Source of the DNA: Muribaculaceae bacterium
GTDB lineage: Bacteria > Bacteroidota > Bacteroidia > Bacteroidales > Muribaculaceae
DNA length: 64,000 bases
Assembly (NCBI GenBank): GCA_017473615.1
Contig: JAFUKL010000010.1
Location: 18,248 to 82,247 of the forward strand
Direction: 5' to 3'
The position numbers and the translations under genes are program-made. Within the stretch, counting starts at the first letter, position 1. Each line of letters begins with the position of its first letter. This document shows positions 36,837-45,243 of the stretch, piece by piece. The notes under the pieces are model-generated. The model was not told where the DNA came from. It searched no databases and saw only the letters and a list, made by a program, of their open reading frames with translations.

Positions 36837-37595
36837 ATGAAACGTAAATTATTATTACTCATGGTAGGAGCTGCGGTTGCGTTTTGTTCTTTAGCGGATA
36901 ACGTTACCGATAAGGGTTACGAAGTACTCAACGTGTGGGGTACAATTATCATTAATGACGGGAACAGTATGCTGACGAAAGGACAAATAGTCAGCGATGA
37001 CGACCAACTTTTCTCTGACCGCGAATCCCGATTCAAAATAAAAAAAGAGTCCAAGGCTCTGACATTACGACTTACCGGGAAAAGTTCGGTTAAAGAACTT
37101 ATCGAAAAAGTACCGAACAAATATGAAAATGTCATTACCAATATCCAAAAAAATCTTCGTAAAGCAAGAAGAGCCAATCATGACGTTTACGGAGTGGTAA
37201 CAATGGAAACAGAACTCGACAGTCTTGAATTATCTGAAAACGAAGGATTCGTATTATGCGAAGAAGATTCTATCGGTAACTTGAACGTTATTTTTATACG
37301 TCATGGCATGGAACAACCGCAAATGTACACATTAGATGCCAACATGTACATATATTTGCTGAAAATGGCAATCATCACTGCACAAGGATATGATTATGCC
37401 TACAATGCCGAGACATCAAGTATCTATGCCGTTCTTTGGAAACCGTTGGAAAAATTCTTCAAGCCGGGTGACACTATTCTGATGCAGATACCGGAAAGCC
37501 TTTCAGGATTTGTAATGGATGAAATTCCGCTCAATAGCGACCTGAGAATGCAAGATGTTTACAATATATTCAACATGAGTGAAACCGAATATTAG
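36837..37595 (+). CDS. Exported protein, FecR-like N-terminus and CHAT-like C-terminal remnant
   Basis: This 252-aa protein has a signal peptide (about 1-20, ending SLADN). Residues 27-75 (VLNVWGTIIINDGNSMLTKG...LFSDRESRFKI) look like a short FecR-type beta domain. Residues about 195-240 (YAVLWKPLEKFFKPGDTIL, then ESLSGFVMDEIPL) resemble the opening strand-helix-strand of a CHAT peptidase domain. The protein ends there, before the His and Cys that would make it active. A terminator follows 25 bp after the stop, so no lost 3' part is visible. Both domain readings are by eye and weak. Last gene of the rightward operon. Confidence 0.45.
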   Translation: MKRKLLLLMVGAAVAFCSLADNVTDKGYEVLNVWGTIIINDGNSMLTKGQIVSDDDQLFSDRESRFKIKKESKALTLRLTGKSSVKELIEKVPNKYENVITNIQKNLRKARRANHDVYGVVTMETELDSLELSENEGFVLCEEDSIGNLNVIFIRHGMEQPQMYTLDANMYIYLLKMAIITAQGYDYAYNAETSSIYAVLWKPLEKFFKPGDTILMQIPESLSGFVMDEIPLNSDLRMQDVYNIFNMSETEY

Positions 37596-37619
37596 ATTAG
37601 TCATTCTCTGATAATAAAT

Positions 37620-37661
37620 AAATGAGCTGAGTCTAAATTTATTTTTGGCTCAGCTCATTTA
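37620..37661. terminator. Terminator between the two convergent exported-protein operons
   Basis: Stem AATGAGCTGAG/CTCAGCTCATT (37621-37631, 37649-37659), loop 17 nt, with AT-rich flanks. It lies between the stops at 37595 (+) and 37720 (-) and can serve both. Confidence 0.75.
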
Positions 37662-37719
37662 GGTTTATAAGAATTGACAAGATGCAAGACATTGGAATTT
37701 AACCATATAGGTTTATATA

Positions 37720-38625
37720 TTACTTTCTTATCGTTATCTCTTTTCTTATTACTTGCATGTGTTTATCACGATTACGACTCTTTATCAACCAATTCTGCAT
37801 ACTATCAAAATTCACTTCACGCGGTTTGGAATAAGTCGTTTTACCATAATTTACTTTACCTCCCTCACGGTCTATAGGGTGAGCAAACTCATTGGGCGAA
37901 AATATTATATACATCCTGTTATACTCTATTTCCTTATCTGTGTACATTATATATTCATCCACAAAATTAATGTCATCACCTTCGTTTATCTTTTTCGGTG
38001 CAAAAAACATGTAATCCTTATTTGCTTCCACATAATACGACATTTCCGGAACCCTATTATAGGGTAATATACGAGAAGAAACGCCGTCTTCACCCATCAA
38101 ATAAACAGCTAAATAGCCATTTACAGGAGAATGAAAAGTGAGATAATACTGATCCCCGGTCTTAAATTCGTTATCTTCAAGGCGTTTATCCATTCCGTTC
38201 TTTAACAAGCATGCCTTAATGTCGATTTCGGCAGCATTTATTTCACGTATAGTACCACACACTTTTACGGTTATATAACGTAATCCGTCTTCTCCGATAA
38301 CATCTCTTATAAATTCAGGAGCTTTAGTGTCACCGAGCCATTCACCGCGCACATCACTCATACCCAACGAACGAAACTCCGATTTTCCGCCTTTCATCAC
38401 TGTAATGTTGGTCTGTTCTATCAATGTACCGAAATTATCGGCAAGAATTTTCACCTTAGCACGCTGAATCGCCTTCAGTCGAGCCTCTTTCAACGATTCA
38501 TTGTCCGACATCACATAAGTATATTCATCACTCACGTTCTTCTGCCGCTGTGCATGCACATTGAAAACCATTCCAATTGTACATATCACACCAAGCAATA
38601 TTTTTACTACCATTTTCATAATCAT
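37720..38625 (-). CDS. Exported LPP20-like / DUF4384 protein
   Basis: This 301-aa protein has a signal peptide (about 1-25, ending NVHAQ; three nearby ATGs make the exact start uncertain). An N-terminal LPP20/FlgT-like domain follows (about 38-130; LKEARLKAIQRAKVKILADN), then a DUF4384-type beta domain (about 150-250; FKTGDQYYLTFHSPVNGYLA and VSSRILPYN match its GYLxxF...LfPN pattern). DUF4384 proteins often sit beside caspase-like or kinase genes. It follows the caspase-fold gene by 15 bp, so the two are one unit. It may bind or present the peptidase; this is inference. Confidence 0.65.
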   Translation of the reverse strand: MIMKMVVKILLGVICTIGMVFNVHAQRQKNVSDEYTYVMSDNESLKEARLKAIQRAKVKILADNFGTLIEQTNITVMKGGKSEFRSLGMSDVRGEWLGDTKAPEFIRDVIGEDGLRYITVKVCGTIREINAAEIDIKACLLKNGMDKRLEDNEFKTGDQYYLTFHSPVNGYLAVYLMGEDGVSSRILPYNRVPEMSYYVEANKDYMFFAPKKINEGDDINFVDEYIMYTDKEIEYNRMYIIFSPNEFAHPIDREGGKVNYGKTTYSKPREVNFDSMQNWLIKSRNRDKHMQVIRKEITIRK

Positions 38626-38640
38626 CTTTTATTTTATTAA

Positions 38641-41292
38641 TCACCTTACGTCCATCGTTTGCCATGAGGTCGACATTTCTGTAGACACACTCATTGTAGG
38701 TGTCTGTTCATGTTTCATCTCATCAGCTTTAAGATAAACTTCTTTCTTAACATACTCAAACAATTCTCCCATCGTTATATTTCCCGACGTCTCTTTCAAT
38801 TTTTTCAGTAAGAAATAAGTAAACAACCCATGCGGCTGTTCATCATGAGGCTTAGCATATTGTTTGCCTGAGCATGCCGTAAAGACCATCATATTACCCT
38901 TTGGCGCACTTTCTCTCGGTTTGATTAATGTTCCTCGAGCAGCATACAAAGAATGACCCGATCTGCTTACTCCACCAAAACAACAATCAAGATATACATC
39001 TATGCGCTTTGCTCCGGTAGAGCCTAAAGTACTATATAAAGAATTGATGGGTATAGAAAATTCAAAACTACCCATTACACCGTCCTTGGGCAAGAAAAAT
39101 GCCTCACCGGTCTCTAAATTGGGTACTCCATGACCTGAATAATAAACCACTCCCCTTGCTTCCGGTCCTACAACACTTAATACATTCGAAAAATGCTCTA
39201 TTTTCTTCACCATGGTCGCATAACTTGCATCTGCAACAAACTCGATATTCTTGGCAGGAATACCAAGCACATTCACACAGTAATTTTTAAACGAAGTTCC
39301 ATCATTGATTGCATGCGGCACTTTATCACTATTATCATAATTTTCATTACTGATAATTAAAGCATAGGCATTCTCATTTACCAAAGAATCAGGAATTTCA
39401 GGAACATTCACATCTACATCACTTACTTTACCCACAAGAACGTTACCTCCGCCTCCTCCATCTATAATCAGACCGCCTTGTGCGGAGATCTTACCAACAT
39501 TAATACCGGTAAGAATCACCGGATCTATTTTCACATCCACATTCACATAACTCAACTGGTTGCTGACTGAATACTCATAAGACAATCCTGAATTATTAGA
39601 ATAGAACGTAAGCCCAGTCAACATCAAAGTATCACTTACGACATCATATTGAGGTTCTGTAACTTTAACGTTGTTGGCATACCAATCCGACTTAAAATTC
39701 TCTGCTTGTTTATCCGAAACGGGAACCCTTATAAGCATATCGCCCATCAGATATTTTATCAAAAAAGTTTCATTATCGGCATCATACCCCGCCAATTTAA
39801 TATCTCTTACCTGACTTGCAATATTTCCTTTATACATATCTATATATTCCTTTTTTGCCTCATTGATAAGCTCTCGTTCCTTGTTTATGCGCTCAACACC
39901 GTTAATACGCTCATTGTAATCGGCAGTCTTTTCAAATGTACCCTTTTCAAGCCATAAAGCAAGGCGCTCTTTCACATAACCTCGTGCAAAATAAGAAAAC
40001 ACAGGTACGCCATAGCTTGTAAGCATCGGCACCTCATCCGAATCGTTGTGGATGTTCTTCATATCCGTTTTTGCCTCACCGGTTTTCTGAACTGCTCCAT
40101 TGGAATTCGCCGCTCCGGTTAACGCACCGTTACCAATCAACACCTTCAAGTTCTCTGCCACAGCCAAAGCATCATCTTTCTTTTTAAGTAATGAATAGGT
40201 ATCGATTAATGCATCATAATACTGTTTTTCGTTGGGTTCTCTCTTTACAGCCAGTTCAAACATCTGCGCAGCATTTTCCAAATATGGAATAAGTTCCGGC
40301 ATAGGATTACCTCGTACATCTCGCTTTCCATTCTTCATCTCATCCACAACATAGTTGTAACAAGAACGCCCGTACAAAGTAATGCCGTTGATATTATTCT
40401 CGTCAATATTATACAACTGCTCGCTCAACAGCATGCACGAATGAAAATCTTCCTTTAATTCGGCTATTCTCGCCTTAATATCGAGAATCTCATATCGGTT
40501 CACTCCGAGAGTTTCATACGTTATCATATAATACTCTGCCTGAATGGCATTGCGAGTCTTGATATGATGCTCTATTATTTCCTTATAGAGTCTTACATCT
40601 TTAGGGTATTTTTGAACACCGTTCATCAATGTGTAAATACGGTAGTTGTCATGCCCGGTATATCCGTAACATTTACTCAAATAGAAAAATACTGTCTGTT
40701 CATATTTTTCGTTGTTATTCATGTTCAGATAATCATTGAACAATGTTATCGCCGTCTTGAAATCTTTTGCGTTATATTTATCGGCTGCTACAAAATACAC
40801 CAAATCGGAATAATTTGACGGAAAAGAGAATACTTCATCCTTAAAAAATGAAGACTTAGGCATCATCACATATTTTTCCAACAATTCAGCCGATTTAGCT
40901 ACGTTTTTATTCATACTGAAGTACACTCCTCCCTCATACAATTTAAGATGCAATGACCTTAGTCTCTCTTTAACATTGTTAAGCCCTGCAATCTCTGAAG
41001 TGTCACCAAGCACGTCAAAATAACCTGAATAACATTCGCTGAGTGCATTGTACATAGCAGCTGAATCACATGCAGTTCCTTGTGATAAAAACGCATTATA
41101 TTTTACATACAGGCTGTCGGCAATTTCCGATTTTGACTTCGGGATAATCTTCACTGTATCTTCCGTATGCTCTTTTTCTGCATAGTCGGAACCTGTCGAA
41201 CCGTTTTTCTTAGCGAGGTGCTGCGCATCCATTACTGCCATGCTTGCCATGAGCAATAATATTAACAAGCTGTAGACACGTACTTTTTTCAT
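38641..41292 (-). CDS. Exported TPR-caspase (C14-like) peptidase
   Basis: This 883-aa protein has a signal peptide (about 1-24, ending VMDAQ), TPR-like helices (about 50-395), a linker, and the stretch LALWLEKGTFEKTADYNERI near 440. A beta-rich domain (about 485-610) with a Gly-rich turn leads to a C-terminal caspase/metacaspase domain (about 640-883). Catalytic His721 is in VYYSGHGVP and Cys771 in VYLDCCFGGVS. Both are intact, so the enzyme is probably active, most likely outside the cytoplasm. I start at 41292, where the signal peptide begins; an ATG 24 nt upstream is less likely. It lies 15 bp before the DUF4384 gene and 245 bp after the propeller gene. Confidence 0.8.
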   Translation of the reverse strand: MKKVRVYSLLILLLMASMAVMDAQHLAKKNGSTGSDYAEKEHTEDTVKIIPKSKSEIADSLYVKYNAFLSQGTACDSAAMYNALSECYSGYFDVLGDTSEIAGLNNVKERLRSLHLKLYEGGVYFSMNKNVAKSAELLEKYVMMPKSSFFKDEVFSFPSNYSDLVYFVAADKYNAKDFKTAITLFNDYLNMNNNEKYEQTVFFYLSKCYGYTGHDNYRIYTLMNGVQKYPKDVRLYKEIIEHHIKTRNAIQAEYYMITYETLGVNRYEILDIKARIAELKEDFHSCMLLSEQLYNIDENNINGITLYGRSCYNYVVDEMKNGKRDVRGNPMPELIPYLENAAQMFELAVKREPNEKQYYDALIDTYSLLKKKDDALAVAENLKVLIGNGALTGAANSNGAVQKTGEAKTDMKNIHNDSDEVPMLTSYGVPVFSYFARGYVKERLALWLEKGTFEKTADYNERINGVERINKERELINEAKKEYIDMYKGNIASQVRDIKLAGYDADNETFLIKYLMGDMLIRVPVSDKQAENFKSDWYANNVKVTEPQYDVVSDTLMLTGLTFYSNNSGLSYEYSVSNQLSYVNVDVKIDPVILTGINVGKISAQGGLIIDGGGGGNVLVGKVSDVDVNVPEIPDSLVNENAYALIISNENYDNSDKVPHAINDGTSFKNYCVNVLGIPAKNIEFVADASYATMVKKIEHFSNVLSVVGPEARGVVYYSGHGVPNLETGEAFFLPKDGVMGSFEFSIPINSLYSTLGSTGAKRIDVYLDCCFGGVSRSGHSLYAARGTLIKPRESAPKGNMMVFTACSGKQYAKPHDEQPHGLFTYFLLKKLKETSGNITMGELFEYVKKEVYLKADEMKHEQTPTMSVSTEMSTSWQTMDVR

Positions 41293-41416
41293 CTTAAATT
41301 TATTATGTATTTTCAATTCTTTTATAAACCGCTCAATAACCCGATACCCTTTTCGTCCGCACTTAGTTTTATTTATTCAATAATTATCGAGCTGCTTCCT
41401 ATTTTCATTAATGAAT

Positions 41417-41467
41417 ATCTTTTCCGGATGTCAGGTGAGAGTATTTGTCCCGACTTCCGGAAAAGAT
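41417..41467. repeat. Long inverted repeat between propeller and caspase genes
   Basis: Perfect 12-bp arms ATCTTTTCCGGA/TCCGGAAAAGAT (41417-41428, 41456-41467) with a 27-nt loop that can partly pair. T-run follows on the + strand (TTTTTATC), but the genes run on the - strand, where ATTCATTAATG follows. It may act as a weak terminator or as a stability element separating the two - strand genes. No -7 element is visible between it and the caspase gene start. Confidence 0.6.
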
Positions 41468-41537
41468 TTTTATCATCATAACAATCTTATTTACAGCAAT
41501 ACACTCTTGCTAATAAATAAGTCAATATTAGCATTTC

Positions 41538-43628
41538 TTATTTTTTATTCATTTGTTCCTTAAATGTATCAACGAACTTCAACGATACCTTGATACGACG
41601 GAACGCGCTGCCTTTCTCCTTGGAAACTTCCACATTATACTTATATTCAACAGGAGATGCAGAATTGTTAAATGAACCTTTATTCAAATAATCACCGACA
41701 CCTATCGCACGAACCAATGCCAATTCTTCATTTGAAGTTATGCCCTTTGACTTGGTTACGGTCATTGTTGTCAATTCACCGTCTTGAGTAGCAAGTTGGT
41801 TTTCTATTTCACCATACTCACCATTATATCTCAATTTACCGCGTATCGGTGTAGCATCAGCAGAACCGGTCACGTTGATGACTACCTTGCTGCAATCGTT
41901 CAAATACTTGGCAAAATCTTCCTTCATTGATTTTTCCACGATATTCAGCATTTGACTTGCCGCATTTGACTCCGATGCCACATACTTACCTGCCTTGAAA
42001 TCGTCGCGTTCACTGAATTCCTCTTCAACCTGATACTGATAATTAACGTTATAATTCAATATCTTGTTACCATCGGCATCATAATCCTCCTCTACTTCAG
42101 TACTTACCGTGATGTGAGTATGGTCAGTCAACAAATTCTCAGTCTTAGCTTGTTCAAGGATTTCTTGTTTCATCGTCTCAAGCTTAGCAGCCTCCAAGTT
42201 GGCAAGCTGTATAACTTCCATAGGAACGAAATCGCTCTGCTCAAATGTGATTTTCTCACGACTGCGATTGTCATACATATACACCTTGCCGGTATGCTTA
42301 TTACGAGCTTCGGTATAGATTACTTCAAATTTGTCTTCAGCATCAAGACCATAAATCGTATTGAAGAACTCGATATCATTAATGCTGTTCAAATCGTTCA
42401 AGTCAGCCGACGGAATATTCAAATAAATAGACGGCATATTGTCAAAATCGACAACAAGAGACTGGTTCTTATCCACATAGTTACCGAATCTTGCACCGGA
42501 TTCATTAATTCTGTTTCCCGCCATTTGAGAAACGATGTCATACTCTAACTGTAACGCAACATTAGCACGGTTTTCATCTGTTACGCGCTTGCGATATTCA
42601 TCTTCTGTTTCATCATTGCGTTTTCCCGCCCACTCATTCAGAGCCAAGCCAAGTGCTACATTCATATCCATTGTATGATAACGCTCTATGTCATACATAG
42701 GATATACGCCGAAGTAATCGGATTTAACAAGTAACAATTCATCCTTGTTTTCAGAGTTTTGCAACAAATCCAATGCCAGCAAATCCTTTCCGTCCACCCC
42801 TATGATGTAATCAATCTTTGACGTAAGCAAGTTAAGCATTTCAAACTTTTCTCCTGCGTTAACTATCAAATATTTACCCTGAGTGAAATAACGACAATTT
42901 AATGCGCCGCGAATAGGTGCATAGGATTTCTTTTCCTTCAAATCGTTAGCGCTGAAAGTCTTCACGCTCCCATCGGCGAGTAGTACCGCAAATTCACGAT
43001 AATTATCGGAGAAGTCTATATCGATAACTTGCTGACCGAAGTTCAACACTTTACGGCTTGCCCCCCTTTCCACATTGAAAATTTCAACTTTATCGCCCTC
43101 AAGCATCAAAGCAACATTTGCCTGCTTGTTAAGCAAAATTTTGCTTGGAGTTCCGGCTAATTGAACCGACCATTTAAGTTTATTCTTCACTTTCTGATCG
43201 GTAACCACCTTATTTAAATTTTTGTCCTTTGTATATACAAGAACATAAGTTCCATCCGGCGAATACGCTAATTTCTCTATTTGGTTCTTCTCCTTGGTTT
43301 TGAAGAACTCGCCAATCTCTTCTTTCTTATACGGATTCCACAATTTCACTCTTTTATCATCACAGTAAAGGACTTCACCTGTCAACAACGGCGTCAACGT
43401 CCATTTTACCGGCTTAAAGAATTCAAACTGAGCACCGGAATAGGTGTATAATTCACCCTTTTGATTTGCTCCGCACACAAAATAAAGATTATTCTGCGCT
43501 TCAACAAACGGCTGTTTGTTCCTAACTTTCATCAAGCTGTCTGCCGGTAGCAATTCCTGCGCAAACATACAAGCAGGCGCACCGCAAAATAAAGATACCA
43601 CAAGTACGCTCAAAAACCTTTTATTCAT
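41538..43628 (-). CDS. Exported beta-propeller (WD40-like) protein with OmpA-like C-terminus
   Basis: This 696-aa protein has a signal peptide (about 1-24, ending CMFAQ). Repeated four-strand blades (about 40-320; YSPDGTYVLVYTKD is a WD40/PD40-type strand) are followed by EWAGKRNDETEDEYRKRV near 330, a beta domain (about 370-460), and a C-terminal region (about 560-690). In that region, KVVINVTGSADATPIRGK and NEELALVRAIGVGDYL resemble the start and the RA..V..YL helix of an OmpA-type peptidoglycan-binding domain. The stretch near 330 resembles one in the neighbouring caspase protein. It may anchor the module to the cell wall. Promoter candidate at 43737-43744. Confidence 0.6.
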   Translation of the reverse strand: MNKRFLSVLVVSLFCGAPACMFAQELLPADSLMKVRNKQPFVEAQNNLYFVCGANQKGELYTYSGAQFEFFKPVKWTLTPLLTGEVLYCDDKRVKLWNPYKKEEIGEFFKTKEKNQIEKLAYSPDGTYVLVYTKDKNLNKVVTDQKVKNKLKWSVQLAGTPSKILLNKQANVALMLEGDKVEIFNVERGASRKVLNFGQQVIDIDFSDNYREFAVLLADGSVKTFSANDLKEKKSYAPIRGALNCRYFTQGKYLIVNAGEKFEMLNLLTSKIDYIIGVDGKDLLALDLLQNSENKDELLLVKSDYFGVYPMYDIERYHTMDMNVALGLALNEWAGKRNDETEDEYRKRVTDENRANVALQLEYDIVSQMAGNRINESGARFGNYVDKNQSLVVDFDNMPSIYLNIPSADLNDLNSINDIEFFNTIYGLDAEDKFEVIYTEARNKHTGKVYMYDNRSREKITFEQSDFVPMEVIQLANLEAAKLETMKQEILEQAKTENLLTDHTHITVSTEVEEDYDADGNKILNYNVNYQYQVEEEFSERDDFKAGKYVASESNAASQMLNIVEKSMKEDFAKYLNDCSKVVINVTGSADATPIRGKLRYNGEYGEIENQLATQDGELTTMTVTKSKGITSNEELALVRAIGVGDYLNKGSFNNSASPVEYKYNVEVSKEKGSAFRRIKVSLKFVDTFKEQMNKK

Positions 43629-43736
43629 TTTATATAATATTGTTTAAATTGCATAATTAATCATGCGTGTTAATATAAGAAATTCCTAATAAATTTTAAT
43701 ATCCGATGTTTTTCGTCGTTATTTCATTAATTATTG

Positions 43737-43744
43737 CAAATATA
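43737..43744 (-). promoter_or_regulatory. -7 element for the propeller gene
   Basis: CAAATATA reads TATATTTG on the - strand (TAnnTTTG). It would give a 5' UTR of about 100 nt for the gene starting at 43628. Confidence 0.4.
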
Positions 43745-43775
43745 CGAACATAATTATGCTTATCTCCTATAATGT

Positions 43776-45182
43776 TCAGGTTTTACCCCCCCGATTCACA
43801 TTTTTTAACACTACTAATTCTATATACGTTGTTTCAAACCCTTTTACACTATATTTTCCCGATGCTCTGAGTCCCGGTATCCATATTACATCATCACCGG
43901 CACATAGCAACCACGCCTCGCGTTTCTGTCTTTCAGAGTATTTTGCATCGGCAAACAGGTCACTTACCAATTTTGAACCTTTCATACCATACGGTTGTAT
44001 CCTATCCCCTCTCACCCATTTTCTTAAAGTCAACACAGGATAATCACTCAAAATACGCTCACTCAAAGCTATGGTGTTTTTCCCATCTACACCGGATATT
44101 CGCCCATTCTCATCAGTCTCTTTCACCACCCTGCGCACCGCAATCATTGAATTCGTTTCCGGCTTTTCCAGCATTTTCAAAAGAGCCACATCCATTTCAG
44201 TCTCTGTTTCAGCAGTTTTTTCAAGCGAGAAAATCTCTATCCTGCCCCTACCGATAACCGCCTCATGGCTTTGAGATAAAAACCGTTTCCCCAATGATTT
44301 CTCATCCAAGCAAGCAGCATATATGCCATAAGCCTGCTCCGAATTAAAACTAAAAAGCCTTAATATCTCATAGAGAGCCGTAACTCCGGCTTCACGTTCC
44401 AAGTCATTCATCAATGATAAATCAACGACCGAAATATCTCGGTCAAAAGAGCAATAGTTCTTCCTTAACTCATTCACCTTCACCTTATAGAGAGCATTAC
44501 ACCCCTGAAGATTTTGCAATGTACGCGACATTCCGGCACTGAAATCAGGGAACAATTCATTTATTGCAGGGATAAGCACATTACGTATTTTGTTACGTTT
44601 AAAATCATTCTCACGATTGGTACTATCTACCACATAATTTTGATTGCAAGCACGCAAATAAGTCTCTATATCTTCACGCGTAACACAAAGTAATGGACGC
44701 ACTATATATCCGTTGCGAGGTTTTATTCCGGCAAGCCCATTAATGCCCGAACCGCGCAATAAATTCAAGAAAAAAGTCTCTACATTATCGTCATGATGAT
44801 GCGCCACTGCTATACACTTTGCTCCTATACTGCTACGCTCTTCCTCAAACCATGCATAACGCAATTCGCGGCAAGCCATCTCGGTCGATACCTTATGTTC
44901 CCGCTCATATTCATACACATTGAAATGCTTTATCTTTAGCGGAACATTTAACGATGCACACAAATGCTTTGTAAAAGCCTCATCCCTATCGGCCTCCTCT
45001 CCACGCAGACCGAAATTACAATGCAAAGCACGACAATTTACTCCAATCGACAATAGCACTCGCAGTAAAGCAACAGAGTCGGCGCCACCACTCAATGCAA
45101 CTGTCACCGTATCGCCTGCAGCAGCCAATCCGTTAACTTTGGCATAATACTTAACTCTTTCGACAAATTCATTTGCGTCCAT
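43776..45182 (-). CDS. tilS: tRNA(Ile)-lysidine synthetase
   Basis: This 468-aa enzyme modifies C34 of tRNA-Ile(CAU) to lysidine, changing decoding from AUG to AUA. The PP-loop ATP site VALSGGADSVALLRVL lies near 28-43. FNLRGEEADRDE and VAHHHDDNVETFFLNLLRGSGINGLAG near 130-155 are typical. A C-terminal TilS substrate domain covers about 390-465. I start at ATG 45182, preceded 4 nt upstream by a -7 element, so the mRNA is probably leaderless. The long upstream open frame (to 45368) runs through the pheS gene and is not used. Confidence 0.92.
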   Translation of the reverse strand: MDANEFVERVKYYAKVNGLAAAGDTVTVALSGGADSVALLRVLLSIGVNCRALHCNFGLRGEEADRDEAFTKHLCASLNVPLKIKHFNVYEYEREHKVSTEMACRELRYAWFEEERSSIGAKCIAVAHHHDDNVETFFLNLLRGSGINGLAGIKPRNGYIVRPLLCVTREDIETYLRACNQNYVVDSTNRENDFKRNKIRNVLIPAINELFPDFSAGMSRTLQNLQGCNALYKVKVNELRKNYCSFDRDISVVDLSLMNDLEREAGVTALYEILRLFSFNSEQAYGIYAACLDEKSLGKRFLSQSHEAVIGRGRIEIFSLEKTAETETEMDVALLKMLEKPETNSMIAVRRVVKETDENGRISGVDGKNTIALSERILSDYPVLTLRKWVRGDRIQPYGMKGSKLVSDLFADAKYSERQKREAWLLCAGDDVIWIPGLRASGKYSVKGFETTYIELVVLKNVNRGGKT

Positions 45183-45186
45183 GTGG

Positions 45187-45214
45187 CAAAGATACATTTT
45201 TTTTGTTAACTTTG
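45187..45214. promoter_or_regulatory. Face-to-face -7 elements of tilS and pheS
   Basis: CAAAGATA (45187-45194) reads TATCTTTG toward tilS and ends 4 nt before its ATG (45182). TAACTTTG (45207-45214) points toward pheS, 29 nt before its ATG. The elements are separated by only 12 bp, so the two polymerases cannot both be bound. Confidence 0.6.
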
Positions 45215-45243
45215 CGCCATTGAAATTTTTACTTGCAATCACA

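Noticed and set aside
37674-37877. 67-aa rightward frame with a hydrophobic stretch
   Set aside because: It lies antisense over the 3' end of the DUF4384 gene, has no promoter and no family resemblance.
43756-45147. Rightward frames over tilS
   Set aside because: They are shadows of the tilS frame, without signal or domain.
45183-45243. Phe leader peptide before pheS
   Set aside because: There is no short Phe-rich frame or terminator in the 61-bp gap.
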